Assembly (NCBI RefSeq): GCF_001591465.1
Contig: NZ_BCUY01000014.1
Span: 1-64,000, forward strand
Direction of reading: 5' to 3'
Origin: Cytobacillus firmus NBRC 15306
GTDB taxonomy: Bacteria; Bacillota; Bacilli; Bacillales; Cytobacillaceae
DNA length: 64,000 nucleotides
Both the position numbers and the translations under genes were made by a program. The notes beneath the pieces were generated by a model. The model searched no databases and was not told where the DNA came from. It saw nothing but the letters and a program-made list of their open reading frames with translations. Of the stretch, positions 16,895-25,499 are shown piece after piece. Positions within the stretch are counted from its first letter, which is position 1, and each line of letters begins with the position of its first letter.

Positions 16895-18086
16895 TGTTTT
16901 CTTCCTTATTAAAATAATGGCAAACGACATATCCCACTGATTTTGCGGCAACAAGCATCGAACCTTCATCGATATCAAATTTAGGGTGGTGATTGAAGTA
17001 TGGTTCTTCCGTTCCCTTTGGCGTGCATCCAATATAAAAATAACAGCCAGGGACCTTCTCCGAATAATAAGCAAAATCGTCCGATGGTGCCATTTTAGGA
17101 AATTCTTTTACCTCGATAATGTCTTTATCCACAACTGATGTCAGCGTAGTTGCGACAAATTTTGTCAATTCAGGATCATTATACAGCGGCGGATAATCAG
17201 GTTCATACGTTAGCTCACAGCTTACACCAAATAACTCCTCAAGACCATTTACAATGCGGTGAATTTCTCTATTCATCACATCCTTTGTTTCATCATTGGA
17301 ATAGCGTATATCCCCCTCAATTTCGATACTATCCTTGATCACGTTAAAACTCCCTTTACCGTCAAATGAACCAATTGTCACTACACCGGCATTAAACGGA
17401 TCCACTCTGCGGCTAACAACCGTCTGGATAGCTGTTACAAAGTAAGCGCCTGCAACAATAGCATCGTTTGCTTTATGCGGGGAAGAACCGTGTCCTCCGC
17501 TTGCCTGCACCCTAAGTTTAAAATAAGCGCGGCCATTAAAGGAATATCCGCTGTGATAGCCAACAGTTCCAGCAGGGGCGATCGGCAAAACATGAATGCC
17601 AAAAATGGCATGGGCATCATCGAGAAATCCTTCCTCAACGATGCTTTTTGCTCCGCCTGGAGGTTCTTCTTCCGCATGCTGATGGATTATTTTCACGGTG
17701 CCATAGATCTTATCTTTTAATTGGATTAAACAGTCAGCCAAAACCATAAGGTATGCTGTATGTGCATCATGGCCGCAAGCATGCATGATACCTTCCTTCT
17801 TTGACTTAAACGGAACATTCAGTTCTTCTTTAATAGGAAGCGCATCAAAATCAGCCCTAAGTGCCACGGTTTTTCCCGGGTTACCACCTTCAATAGTGAC
17901 AATAATGCCATATCCATTCCCTGCATTCGTTATAAGATCAACAGCTTTCCCTCTGTAAAAATCAGCGATATAGGCTGCCGTTTTTTCCTCTTTAAATGAA
18001 AGCTCAGGATTCTGGTGTAAATAACGGCGTATCTTAATCATCTCTTCTTCTCGTTCTTCCAGCATTTTCATTAATTGATCAATCAC
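16881..18086 (-). CDS. M20 family amidohydrolase
   Basis: A 401-residue metal-dependent aminoacylase/amidohydrolase. Motifs: RADFDALPIKEE, MHACGHDAHTAYL, HAEEEPPGGAK, the dimerisation segment ASGGHGSSPH and a C-terminal APSDDFAYYSE. It is only distantly similar to the M20D enzyme at 11072, so the two are not a recent duplication. GTG at 18086 is preferred because it lies 9 bases after AGGAG; the ATG at 18095 overlaps that site. No partner gene lies beside it. Confidence 0.87.
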   Translation of the reverse strand: MIDQLMKMLEEREEEMIKIRRYLHQNPELSFKEEKTAAYIADFYRGKAVDLITNAGNGYGIIVTIEGGNPGKTVALRADFDALPIKEELNVPFKSKKEGIMHACGHDAHTAYLMVLADCLIQLKDKIYGTVKIIHQHAEEEPPGGAKSIVEEGFLDDAHAIFGIHVLPIAPAGTVGYHSGYSFNGRAYFKLRVQASGGHGSSPHKANDAIVAGAYFVTAIQTVVSRRVDPFNAGVVTIGSFDGKGSFNVIKDSIEIEGDIRYSNDETKDVMNREIHRIVNGLEELFGVSCELTYEPDYPPLYNDPELTKFVATTLTSVVDKDIIEVKEFPKMAPSDDFAYYSEKVPGCYFYIGCTPKGTEEPYFNHHPKFDIDEGSMLVAAKSVGYVVCHYFNKEENKSSR

Positions 18087-18155
18087 CAAAATCATCTCCT
18101 ATCCTTGCTGGAACCTAAATACCTGTTACTGGGATTCCCTTTCATAATACTAAAA

Positions 18156-18193
18156 AGAAGAAGAGCATTGTGCAAATCCATTGCTCTTCTTCT
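18156..18193 (-). terminator. terminator downstream of the 52-residue gene
   Basis: A perfect 12-bp stem (AGAAGAAGAGCA with TGCTCTTCTTCT) and a 14-base loop are followed by TTTTTA on the minus strand. Confidence 0.7.
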
Positions 18194-18314
18194 ATATTCT
18201 CTGTATTTACACTTTTCACTCGTTCTCACTGTTCACTTTATATGTTGATTGCTAAATCGCAGCCATCTTTTTGAATTCCTCTTTCAAAATAATGCCCAGA
18301 ATTAAACCAGGGCT

Positions 18315-18473
18315 CTATAAACCTCCACAATTGGGCGGTTTGTCCTTTTCCCCCTCAGCGAAATCACAGCCTTCAGCAACTGATTCAAGTCCGTAGTCTG
18401 TATGGCTTATCTCATATGAACCCTGAGCATTTTTCTGGATATCCCCGAGCGGCTTTTCTTTCTTTTTTCTCAT
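18315..18473 (-). CDS. 52-residue hypothetical protein
   Basis: A short frame from the ATG at 18473 with a strong GGAGGGAA site. It begins with a basic stretch (MRKKKEKPLGD), continues with the hydrophilic GSYEISHTDYGLES and ends in a Pro/Cys/Gly tail (KPPNCGGL) with two cysteines. It has no membrane segment. I do not recognise the family. Its own terminator at 18156-18193 supports a genuine transcription unit. Confidence 0.6.
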   Translation of the reverse strand: MRKKKEKPLGDIQKNAQGSYEISHTDYGLESVAEGCDFAEGEKDKPPNCGGL

Positions 18474-18637
18474 GTCTTCCCTCCTATTTGTTTATTTTAA
18501 AGTTTTATCTCAGATGAGAAATATTATTCGTGTTGAGGTTGAAGCAGCCCCTTCTAAAAAGCTATAACGCCATATTCATGCAAAATGCCACTGTAATTAA
18601 GAATTATCGGAAGCTTGAAAAATACACTAGTACATAA

Positions 18638-18671
18638 GAAAAGCCAATTCCCCACCGGGAATGGCTTTTTT
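18638..18671 (-). terminator. terminator of sugar acetyltransferase gene
   Basis: An AAGCCAATTCCC/GGGAATGGCTT hairpin with one bulge, flanked by A and T runs, lies just after the maa stop. Confidence 0.75.
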
Positions 18672-18689
18672 ATGGATGCTGAGGAGAAT

Positions 18690-19250
18690 TTAAAGCTCAA
18701 TTTGTTTAATTACTTTCGCTGGATTTCCGCCAACTACCACATTATCAGGCACATCTTTCGTAACAACTGCGCCAGAAGCGATCACAACATTGTCCCCAAC
18801 TGTTACACCGGGGTTAATTACGGCACTTCCGCCAATCCACACACTGTTTCCAATCGTAATCGGCTTAGCATATTCCCTGCCTGAATTGCGTTCTGCAGGA
18901 TGAAGGGGATGTGTTGCCGTATAGATATGTACGCCGGGCGCAAGCATGCAATTATCTCCAAAACGCACTTCACAGACATCCAGGATGGTACAGTCAAAAT
19001 TCGCAAAAAAGTTTTCACCTACATGCGTATTATAGCCGTAATCAAACCTGATATTGGGCTCCATATATACGTTTTTTCCGGTAGACCCAAGTAGCTCCTT
19101 TAATAACTTTATTCGCTTTTCCCCTTCAGTCTCCAGAGTCTGATTGTACATTCTGACCTTTCGTCTTGCTTCCTCGCGTTCCTTTAATAATACAGGATCG
19201 GCAGGATCATACATTTCTCCGGCCAGCATTTTTTCTTTTTCTGTTTTCAT
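18690..19250 (-). CDS. maltose/galactoside O-acetyltransferase-like protein
   Basis: A 186-residue left-handed beta-helix (hexapeptide repeat) acetyltransferase of the Maa/LacA group, transferring acetyl from acetyl-CoA to a sugar hydroxyl. An N-terminal helical cap ([20 protein letters not shown]) is followed by hexapeptide turns. The active-site loop [10 protein letters not shown] contains the catalytic His, and the C-terminal coil ends [13 protein letters not shown]. The start at 19250 is chosen over 19268 because AGCAGG lies closer to it. No sugar operon is adjacent. Confidence 0.9.
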   Translation of the reverse strand: MKTEKEKMLAGEMYDPADPVLLKEREEARRKVRMYNQTLETEGEKRIKLLKELLGSTGKNVYMEPNIRFDYGYNTHVGENFFANFDCTILDVCEVRFGDNCMLAPGVHIYTATHPLHPAERNSGREYAKPITIGNSVWIGGSAVINPGVTVGDNVVIASGAVVTKDVPDNVVVGGNPAKVIKQIEL

Positions 19251-19296
19251 TTTATGACCTGCTTTCAAATGAATTCATTAAATACAGAATTGAAAA

Positions 19297-19321
19297 AAGG
19301 ACAGCGTACCTGTCCCCGTGT
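19297..19321. repeat. GGACAG...CTGTCC dispersed repeat, copy 1
   Basis: AGGACAG-cgtac-CTGTCC hairpin directly after the stop of the small zinc-binding gene. It shares its core with the elements at 19622, 22807, 39566 and 57251. Confidence 0.6.
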
Positions 19322-19325
19322 CTCC

Positions 19326-19535
19326 TTAGCGTGAGGCTTTAGGCGGCTGGCAAACCTCACATTTGCGCTGGTGATTATTTTTGAATTTCGTAAATGTTTT
19401 TTCAAACTGGCTGCCGCATGCACATTGAAAAAGCAGCTTTTGAGAAAAACCATGGTATTCAGTCGATAGGAGCTTACTATCTGAGTTTTTCTCAACGAAA
19501 TCGTTAATCTTGCTGATGGTCCATCGTTTATTCAT
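19326..19535 (-). CDS. small zinc-ribbon-like protein
   Basis: A 69-residue protein beginning MNKRWTISKINDFVEKNSD, with a four-cysteine metal site formed by CACG and CEVC around a basic linker (FTKFKNNHQRK). The layout resembles the N-terminal DNA-recognition modules of phage or homing endonuclease and restriction-associated proteins, so DNA binding is plausible. GGAGGGTAAGG precedes the ATG at 19535. It is free-standing; no nuclease domain is present, so it could be a remnant of a longer gene. Confidence 0.6.
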   Translation of the reverse strand: MNKRWTISKINDFVEKNSDSKLLSTEYHGFSQKLLFQCACGSQFEKTFTKFKNNHQRKCEVCQPPKASR

Positions 19536-19621
19536 TACCTTACCCTCCATATTGAATCGCTGAGCGGACATCCGTTCCACTATTAGCGCATCTCATCATT
19601 CCTAAGTTCCTCATTATAACA

Positions 19622-19651
19622 CAAAGGGACAGGTTCATTGTCCCATCCGGC
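19622..19651. repeat. GGGACAGGTTC dispersed repeat, copy 2
   Basis: AAAGGGACAGGTTCATTGTCCC, with GGGACA/TGTCCC as inverted arms. It lies just downstream of the DNA alkylation repair gene. Confidence 0.6.
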
Positions 19652-19661
19652 CCCAATAGGT

Positions 19662-20369
19662 TTAGCATCTAACATATTTCCGTTTAAAGCCAATCCTTCC
19701 TCTATCTGCTTCCTTTTGGATATTTTCTGAAGCCTGCAGGATGGTGCTTTTCTTCTTATCCCGTTTCATTTCGACCGGCCCAATGGCTTTTGCAATCTCA
19801 AGCGCCTTTTCATGGAGCGGCAAATAAGAAACACCCACTGTATAGACAAAATTATTCATGGCGGATTTCGTACGCTCCGGAGAATTGTGAATAGTGTCTT
19901 TCACTTTATCAAGCATTTTGGCCAGCTTAGCCTCTGAAAATTCAGTGTCCGGACGATTTCCCAAAAGCCAGCAATAGCAGCTCCAGCCGCCTGACATCCG
20001 CAGTTCTTCCCCGCTTTCTATCCATTTATCAGCAACTTCCTGTGCAATATCTGCTTCAGCTAATGTGACAGCCACTACATAATCGGACAGCATATAAAAA
20101 TATGCATCATCCATCCAGCGGTCAAAATCCGCTTCGGTCATGGCCTCAGGATCTGCAATGACGCCTGCAAAGTACATGGCATCGTAGTTCCCTGTGGCGT
20201 ATAACTCCTCCGCCAAGGGCTGATTTCTTTTAATTTTTTTAGCGATTGGCTTCATTGCACCTGTTGCAACACCAAAAAGCGGCTCATGTGCTCCGTTAGA
20301 TATGTACATTTTCTTGGTCCGTTCTTTGCCGAGAGCCTCAAGCTCCTGCATAACCGTCTCAAAATCCAT
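19662..20369 (-). CDS. DNA alkylation repair family protein (paralogue 1)
   Basis: A 235-residue all-helical HEAT-like repeat protein of the AlkC/AlkD-related family, which excises alkylated bases from DNA. The conserved segments GNYDAMYFAGVIADP, MLSDYVVA and SGGWSCYCW, plus a basic C-terminal tail ending GFKRKYVRC, match the second copy at 59804. The two are diverged paralogues (similar throughout but with many substitutions). AAGGAAG precedes the ATG. Monocistronic or loosely linked to the small zinc protein downstream. Confidence 0.85.
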   Translation of the reverse strand: MDFETVMQELEALGKERTKKMYISNGAHEPLFGVATGAMKPIAKKIKRNQPLAEELYATGNYDAMYFAGVIADPEAMTEADFDRWMDDAYFYMLSDYVVAVTLAEADIAQEVADKWIESGEELRMSGGWSCYCWLLGNRPDTEFSEAKLAKMLDKVKDTIHNSPERTKSAMNNFVYTVGVSYLPLHEKALEIAKAIGPVEMKRDKKKSTILQASENIQKEADRGRIGFKRKYVRC

Positions 20370-20423
20370 CTTTAAGCACTTCCTTCTATTTAAATAAAGT
20401 TAACAGCAAAAGACTGATTCGCA

Positions 20424-21119
20424 TCAAGAACCCAAATATTCGGTTTTCAATTCAATCTCTTTAACTTCTTTATCGAAATAGACCTTATAGGCCTTGGCAT
20501 CCGGTCTAGAGCTTACAATTCTGCTGACCTCCTCCTCAATGAAGTGGATAGCCACTCCATCATCCGCTGCAATTCCAGGCTTTATTTTATCAGAAGCCAA
20601 AAGCTCATGATAGGCAGGCCTTCTATCTGCTTCCCCGTCATAATGAGGACAATTACTTCCTTTTAGAAAGCCGAGGCATGTTAAGGGCTCCAGTTTATCG
20701 CCATAAGAATCCGTAATCCCTTCTTCAAACCAGCAAATGGAGCCTGCACTGATGCCGGCTAATACGATTCCTTGGTCCCATGCCTTTCGTAAAATCTTAT
20801 CTAATCCCCATTCTTTCCATAAAGCCAATAAATTCTTCGTATTCCCGCCTCCAACATAAATGATATCTTTATCCAGTATAAACCCCTCTATATCTCTTGT
20901 TGGCGGTTTAAATAAAGATAAATGGGAAGGCTGGCACTTCTGCTTTTCAAAAAAGTCATAAAACCATTTAATACAAATATCGGAATCTCCTGTTGCAGTA
21001 GGCACATAGCAGACTTTTGGATTTTCTTTACCTGACTGACGTAAAATGTATTCATCCAATAATGGATTCTCCGGTTCCATGGAGAACCCTCCTCCTCCGA
21101 GTGCGATAATTTGCCTCAT
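20424..21119 (-). CDS. peptidase E (S51) family dipeptidase
   Basis: A 231-residue class-I glutamine-amidotransferase-fold serine peptidase that removes N-terminal Asp from dipeptides. It has IIALGGGGF at the N-terminus, YVGGGNTKNLLALW, and the nucleophile elbow AGISAGSICWFEEG with the catalytic Ser, plus GIAADDGVAIHF. The start is ATG 21119 after GAGGGGA. The preceding TTG frame is unlikely. Confidence 0.88.
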   Translation of the reverse strand: MRQIIALGGGGFSMEPENPLLDEYILRQSGKENPKVCYVPTATGDSDICIKWFYDFFEKQKCQPSHLSLFKPPTRDIEGFILDKDIIYVGGGNTKNLLALWKEWGLDKILRKAWDQGIVLAGISAGSICWFEEGITDSYGDKLEPLTCLGFLKGSNCPHYDGEADRRPAYHELLASDKIKPGIAADDGVAIHFIEEEVSRIVSSRPDAKAYKVYFDKEVKEIELKTEYLGS

Positions 21120-21188
21120 CTTTCTACTTCCCCTCAAGTGATGTTACGTATAACTATTCTCCTTCTGCACTTTTGTTCCCTGTTTTCA

Positions 21189-21228
21189 CATGAAAATAGA
21201 GCTGCCAATATGACAGCTCCATTTCATG
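21189..21228 (-). terminator. terminator of MFS gene
   Basis: A long inverted repeat (CATGAAA...AGCTG with CAGCT...TTCATG) lies just downstream of the MFS stop, with a T-rich stretch on the minus strand. Confidence 0.6.
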
Positions 21229-21234
21229 AGAATT

Positions 21235-22479
21235 TTACGATTCACTCAGCTCAGGCTTCCCTGCTTCCAGAAGCACCTGATCCCGGCCTAAAATGACAGC
21301 TAACAGGATAATGAATGCCCCTGTTCCCACAAGAAGCCATTCGATGGCAATGACATCTGCAACCGGGCCAAATATCAGCATGCCAATCGGCATCATGGAG
21401 GTGGAGATCATCCCCATGACACCAAACACTCTGCCTAAATAATCCTCTTCAATTTTTTCCTGAAGCAATACAGTTACCGGTGTATTGAAAATTGGCATGG
21501 CAATCCCGAAAAACGCCATGAACAATAAATAAATCCAGAAAACCGGCACGATGCCGAGTGCCAGGGTGCAGATCCCCATGATGAGACTGGCAAGGGTCAT
21601 GGTTGTAATTTTATTTGGATATCCACCCCAGGAAGCAATAATTCCGCCTCCTGCCATCATGCCGACTGAAAAGGCAATCTCAATGGCAGTCAGTTCCCAC
21701 ACGTCTCCTCCAAAGGTGCGGGTAACCTGCAGCGGCGTCAGAAAGGCCGCAGGCGCCATTAGCACGATGAATACGGCAAAGAATAAGAAAAACTTCTTCA
21801 GGAAAGGATTACTGTTCACATATTGAAGCCCTTGTTTAAAGTCGCTGAAGTAACTTGCTGTCTGTTCCGCTGCTGCTTTTTTGTGCACAGCAATTTTGAC
21901 AAACGTCATCAGTGTAACAATGGCAACCGCTGCTGTGATGACATCGATGAAGAAGATGGCCTCAAGCGATGCCATAGCGATTAAAGCGGCACTGACCATC
22001 GGTGAAACAAACATAATGACAGCCTGTATGCTCCCATTTACTCCATTCACTTTTGTCAGCTTCTCCTTCGGAACAATCTGAGGCAGAATCGCCCCGACTG
22101 CAGGAGTCTGAATCCCTGTTCCAAGGGCACGAATCCCTGCCATGACAAACAGCAGCCAGATCGATTCATATCCCATTAAAAAAAGGATAGCGAGTATCAG
22201 TGTTGAAAAGGCAATGAGGCCATCTGCTAAAATAATCAGCATTTTCCGGTTGTACCGGTCTGCCCAAACACCAGCAACCGGTGATAAAAAGAAGGTCGGG
22301 ATGAACCCGCAAATGATGTAGAGAGTCATCATCAAACCGGATTCTGTCGTTAAGGTAATATGCCACATAATGGCGTATTGAACGAGGGACGATCCAAAAA
22401 GGGAGATCGTCTGGCTGCTTAAAAAGAGAATAATATTCTTCAGCCAATTTTCCTGCAGATTAGGATTTAAGGTACTCAT
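21235..22479 (-). CDS. MFS efflux transporter (MefE/macrolide-efflux-like)
   Basis: A 414-residue 12-TM major facilitator protein of the macrolide-efflux (MFS-3) group, with GVWADRYNRKMLIILAD (motif A between TM2 and TM3) and TGIQTPAVGAILPQIVP. Members export drugs by proton antiport; real substrates are often unknown. The ribosome-binding site is weak (GAGTGA). No adjacent regulator. Confidence 0.87.
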   Translation of the reverse strand: MSTLNPNLQENWLKNIILFLSSQTISLFGSSLVQYAIMWHITLTTESGLMMTLYIICGFIPTFFLSPVAGVWADRYNRKMLIILADGLIAFSTLILAILFLMGYESIWLLFVMAGIRALGTGIQTPAVGAILPQIVPKEKLTKVNGVNGSIQAVIMFVSPMVSAALIAMASLEAIFFIDVITAAVAIVTLMTFVKIAVHKKAAAEQTASYFSDFKQGLQYVNSNPFLKKFFLFFAVFIVLMAPAAFLTPLQVTRTFGGDVWELTAIEIAFSVGMMAGGGIIASWGGYPNKITTMTLASLIMGICTLALGIVPVFWIYLLFMAFFGIAMPIFNTPVTVLLQEKIEEDYLGRVFGVMGMISTSMMPIGMLIFGPVADVIAIEWLLVGTGAFIILLAVILGRDQVLLEAGKPELSES

Positions 22480-22576
22480 ATATTAATCACTCATTTCTAT
22501 ATTTTATAAAAACATGCTTTGCCTATATTCAGCTGAATCCATCCGAACTCTATATTCTATTTCTGAAGACAGCAAA

Positions 22577-22604
22577 AAAGAGGAGAAATTCATCTCCTCT
22601 TTAA
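22577..22604 (-). terminator. intrinsic terminator
   Basis: AAAGAGGAGA pairs perfectly with TCTCCTCTTT around a 6-8 base loop, with a T run on the minus strand. It ends transcription from the sugar-sensing operon or the small remnant before the MFS gene. Confidence 0.75.
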
Positions 22605-22629
22605 AAAATACCGTTAAATTTAGGTTTCC

Positions 22630-22734
22630 TTAAATAGACAGACCAATCCCGTCGCTCTGAACATAGGCAGAGCCTTCAAACGTATTCAATTAACGATTGA
22701 AAAGCGGGTTTCTTAATCTCATTGATGCTGTCAA
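22630..22734 (-). pseudogene. small ORF interrupted by an in-frame TAA
   Basis: A good GGAGG site precedes a TTG at 22734. The reading frame gives 14 residues (MTASMRLRNPLFNR), a TAA (22690-22692), then 19 more residues in the same frame (NTFEGSAYVQSDGIGLSI). The second part looks peptide-like, suggesting a short gene broken by a nonsense change. I do not recognise the product. Confidence 0.3.
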
Positions 22735-22806
22735 CAGGAAAACCTCCATTTCATTATAATTACATTTATCATACCAGCAGAGAACCGTTCACGCAATAGG
22801 GACTCA

Positions 22807-22857
22807 GGGACAGGTTCCAAGTCCCAGTCGGGGGCGTGGGTGTCTGTCCCCGCGCCC
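22807..22857. repeat. GGGACAGGTTC dispersed repeat, copy 3, with GC-rich hairpin
   Basis: GGGACAGGTTCCAAGTCCC is followed by a GGGGCGTGGG / TCCCCGCGCCCC hairpin that abuts the stop codon of the lipoprotein gene at 22858. It may also act as that operon's 3' hairpin. Confidence 0.65.
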
Positions 22858-23934
22858 CTACTTATAAACTTCATCTCTGGAATGAAACCCATCTGCAATA
22901 ATGGTGCTATCCATGTTGTGTTTATCAACAGCAATAGGCGAAAGAAGGACTGAAGGCACTTCAATTTTGCCATTATTAATTTTTCGGGTTGTTTCTACCT
23001 GTTCACCCTTTGCTATTCTGACCGCAAGTTCAGCAGCTTCTTTGGTCAGTGTTCCGATAGGTTTGTATACTGTCATCGTCTGCGTGCCTCTGATGATCCG
23101 CTGGGCACCGGCAAGCTCGGCATCCTGCCCGGCTACAGGGATTTTTCCTGCCATCCCTTGCACCGCCAATGCCTGGATGGCACCGCCTGCAGTTGCATCG
23201 TTTGCCGCGATCACTGCATCAATTTGATTTTGATTGGCTTTAAGAGCCTCTTCCATATTCACAAATGCATTCGCCGGTGTCCAATCTCTGGACCACTGAT
23301 CATAAACAATCTGAATATCTCCTTTATCAATTAAAGGCTGAAGCACGTTAAAGACTCCTCGTTTGAATAAATGTGCGTTATGGTCAGTGATTGCTCCGCC
23401 AATATACACAAACTTCCCTTTAGGTACCAGTTTGGTGATGGACTTTGCCTGCAGCTCACCAACCTTTTCATTATCAAAGGATATGTATAAGTCGATATCA
23501 GCATTTTTCACAAGCCGGTCATATGAGATGACCTTAATGCCTGCCTCATGTGCTTTTTTGACGATCGAAGCGGTGGCTTCAGCATTATGGGGAACGACAA
23601 CCAGCAGGTCCACCCTTTGTTTTATTAATGTTTCTGCCTGTGATATTTGAACCGCATCATTCCCATTCGCAGCCATGATCTCCACTTCCGCTCCAAGCTC
23701 TTCTATAGCCTCTTTGAACAGATCTCGATCCTTCAGCCAGCGTTCTTCCAATAAAGTATCCATTGAAAAGCCGATTTTAATGGGTTTCTTCCCATCCTCT
23801 CCTCCTTGCACTTTGCCTGCCGCAGGTATTGCTTTCCCGGGATTTTTTTCGATTGCTGTATCCATTTGGCAGGCTGACAGGAGGCAAACCAGAAACAGTG
23901 CAGCCAGAGTCAGCTTCCTTTGAATCCTATCCAT
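22858..23934 (-). CDS. XylF-like sugar-binding lipoprotein
   Basis: A 358-residue type-I periplasmic binding protein. A lipoprotein signal (LLSACQ lipobox) is followed by a sugar-binding fold closest in pattern to D-xylose-binding XylF (IGFSMDTLLEERWLKDRD, VVVPHNAEATASIV, ISYDRLVKNADIDLYISFDN). It lies 23 bp after the response-regulator gene, so it is co-transcribed with the sensor system rather than with the transporter. It may deliver sugar to MmsAB or to the sensor. The start at 23934 is chosen because AAGGGG lies 8 bases upstream. Confidence 0.88.
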   Translation of the reverse strand: MDRIQRKLTLAALFLVCLLSACQMDTAIEKNPGKAIPAAGKVQGGEDGKKPIKIGFSMDTLLEERWLKDRDLFKEAIEELGAEVEIMAANGNDAVQISQAETLIKQRVDLLVVVPHNAEATASIVKKAHEAGIKVISYDRLVKNADIDLYISFDNEKVGELQAKSITKLVPKGKFVYIGGAITDHNAHLFKRGVFNVLQPLIDKGDIQIVYDQWSRDWTPANAFVNMEEALKANQNQIDAVIAANDATAGGAIQALAVQGMAGKIPVAGQDAELAGAQRIIRGTQTMTVYKPIGTLTKEAAELAVRIAKGEQVETTRKINNGKIEVPSVLLSPIAVDKHNMDSTIIADGFHSRDEVYK

Positions 23935-23957
23935 CTGTCTTGCCCCTTTTCCTTCCA

Positions 23958-25499
23958 TCAGTCTTTTTTGCCCAGAAGGGTTTTGCGGAATTCCGTCGGT
24001 GAGCGGCCGCACATCTTTTTGAAAACCTTGCTGAAATAGTTCGGTTCATGATAGCCCACCTCAAAGGTAATTTCCTTCAGACTTTTCCCGTGATCTGCCA
24101 TCAGCTTCTTTGCTCTTTCAATACGGCATTCAGTCAGGAAGTCAATATAGTTAACCCCTAGCTTCTCCTTGAACATCTTACTGATATAAATCGGGCTTAA
24201 CCCCACTTTCCTTCCCAATGCTTCAAGAGAAATATCTTCATGGGAATGTTCGGTTATATATTGTTTCAGCTGATGGACAGTATCCGCTTCCAGCCTGTCG
24301 TAATGCTCCATATACGATTTCCTCATCTGTCCTAACAATTCATCCGTTTCAGAGCGAAGCTGCCGGAAATCCTGCGTTTGATAGGCAAAAAATGGTGCGG
24401 GAGCTTCAACCCCAATCTCACTCATTACGCGTGAAGCAATCCAAAGCATTTGCAGCACCCGCTGCTGCGCTTGAATCACCCCTGCTCTTTCCGTTTCACA
24501 ACGCTGAATCATCTCCATTACACGCAAGCTGATTTGCTGCCATTTTCCAAGCCTGACTTGATCGAAAAACTGTTTTTCCCGTTCTTTGGTCAGCTGCAGA
24601 TCCTCCCCTGCACTAAGTACTGGCACGTCGGAATAAAAACGGTATTTAACAGGAAGAGTTGAATCCAAAGTGGCAATAAGAGATTCCTGATAGGATTGAC
24701 GGATGGATTGCAGGGAACCGCAATCATTCCCGATCCCGACGAACCAGCCTTCTGATGACCCTTTTTTTGCAAGAGAAAGAATTTCGCCGGCCATGGATAT
24801 AGCCTGCGAACGGAATGAATGCTGCTTTTCCCGAAAAACAATGATGGGAAGCTGACGGCCATATAGTGCACCTACCCATGCACTGCCTGCTTGTCTGACC
24901 TTCTCTTTGACTGCGGTATAGAGGTGTCCCTGTCCATCGGGAAGCAGGATGCTCATGACAAACTGTTCATCTGTTGAGCGAATATCGAGCATTTCAACCA
25001 GCATATCCAGATGAACTTCATGGACATGATCGAACAGCAGCTGTGTCACGACATCTGTCTCAATGACCGGAAGAGCCCTTTGCAGCGCATCCTGCTGGAG
25101 CTTTGTCATTTCACGGAACCTCCGCTCTTCCTCAATATGTTCAAGCACCCTCCCAATTGTTGCTTCAATTTCCGTGATCTTGCTTGGCTTCAGTAAATAA
25201 TCCTTTACCCCAAGCTTTATCGCCTGGCGTGCATAATCGAATGTATCGAAAGCTGTAATCATGATAAATTTAATATGCGGAATCTCTTCACTGATTTGCT
25301 TTATAGCTTCCAGGCCATTCATCCCTGGCATTTGGATGTCCATCAGGATTAATTCAGGCATAAACTCTTTAGCCAGCTGAACGGCCATCTTTCCATTTTT
25401 CGCCTGGATGATTTCAACACCAGGAAAGGCTTTCTGCAGAATCATTTCCAGTCCTTCCCGCTCAATTTGTTCATCATCCGCGATCAGAAGTTTTGTCAT
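23958..25499 (-). CDS. AraC-type response regulator (YesN family)
   Basis: A 513-residue cytoplasmic regulator. Receiver domain (about 1-120) with the phosphorylation site Asp54 in LILMDIQMPG and the conserved Lys in LLKPSK; a long middle domain of unclear role; an AraC double helix-turn-helix at about 410-510 (ISLEALGRKVGLSPIYISKMFKE, then EITFEVGYHEPNYFSKVFKK). It should activate sugar-uptake genes when phosphorylated by the adjacent kinase. Its ATG overlaps the kinase stop by 4 bp (translational coupling). Confidence 0.93.
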   Translation of the reverse strand: MTKLLIADDEQIEREGLEMILQKAFPGVEIIQAKNGKMAVQLAKEFMPELILMDIQMPGMNGLEAIKQISEEIPHIKFIMITAFDTFDYARQAIKLGVKDYLLKPSKITEIEATIGRVLEHIEEERRFREMTKLQQDALQRALPVIETDVVTQLLFDHVHEVHLDMLVEMLDIRSTDEQFVMSILLPDGQGHLYTAVKEKVRQAGSAWVGALYGRQLPIIVFREKQHSFRSQAISMAGEILSLAKKGSSEGWFVGIGNDCGSLQSIRQSYQESLIATLDSTLPVKYRFYSDVPVLSAGEDLQLTKEREKQFFDQVRLGKWQQISLRVMEMIQRCETERAGVIQAQQRVLQMLWIASRVMSEIGVEAPAPFFAYQTQDFRQLRSETDELLGQMRKSYMEHYDRLEADTVHQLKQYITEHSHEDISLEALGRKVGLSPIYISKMFKEKLGVNYIDFLTECRIERAKKLMADHGKSLKEITFEVGYHEPNYFSKVFKKMCGRSPTEFRKTLLGKKD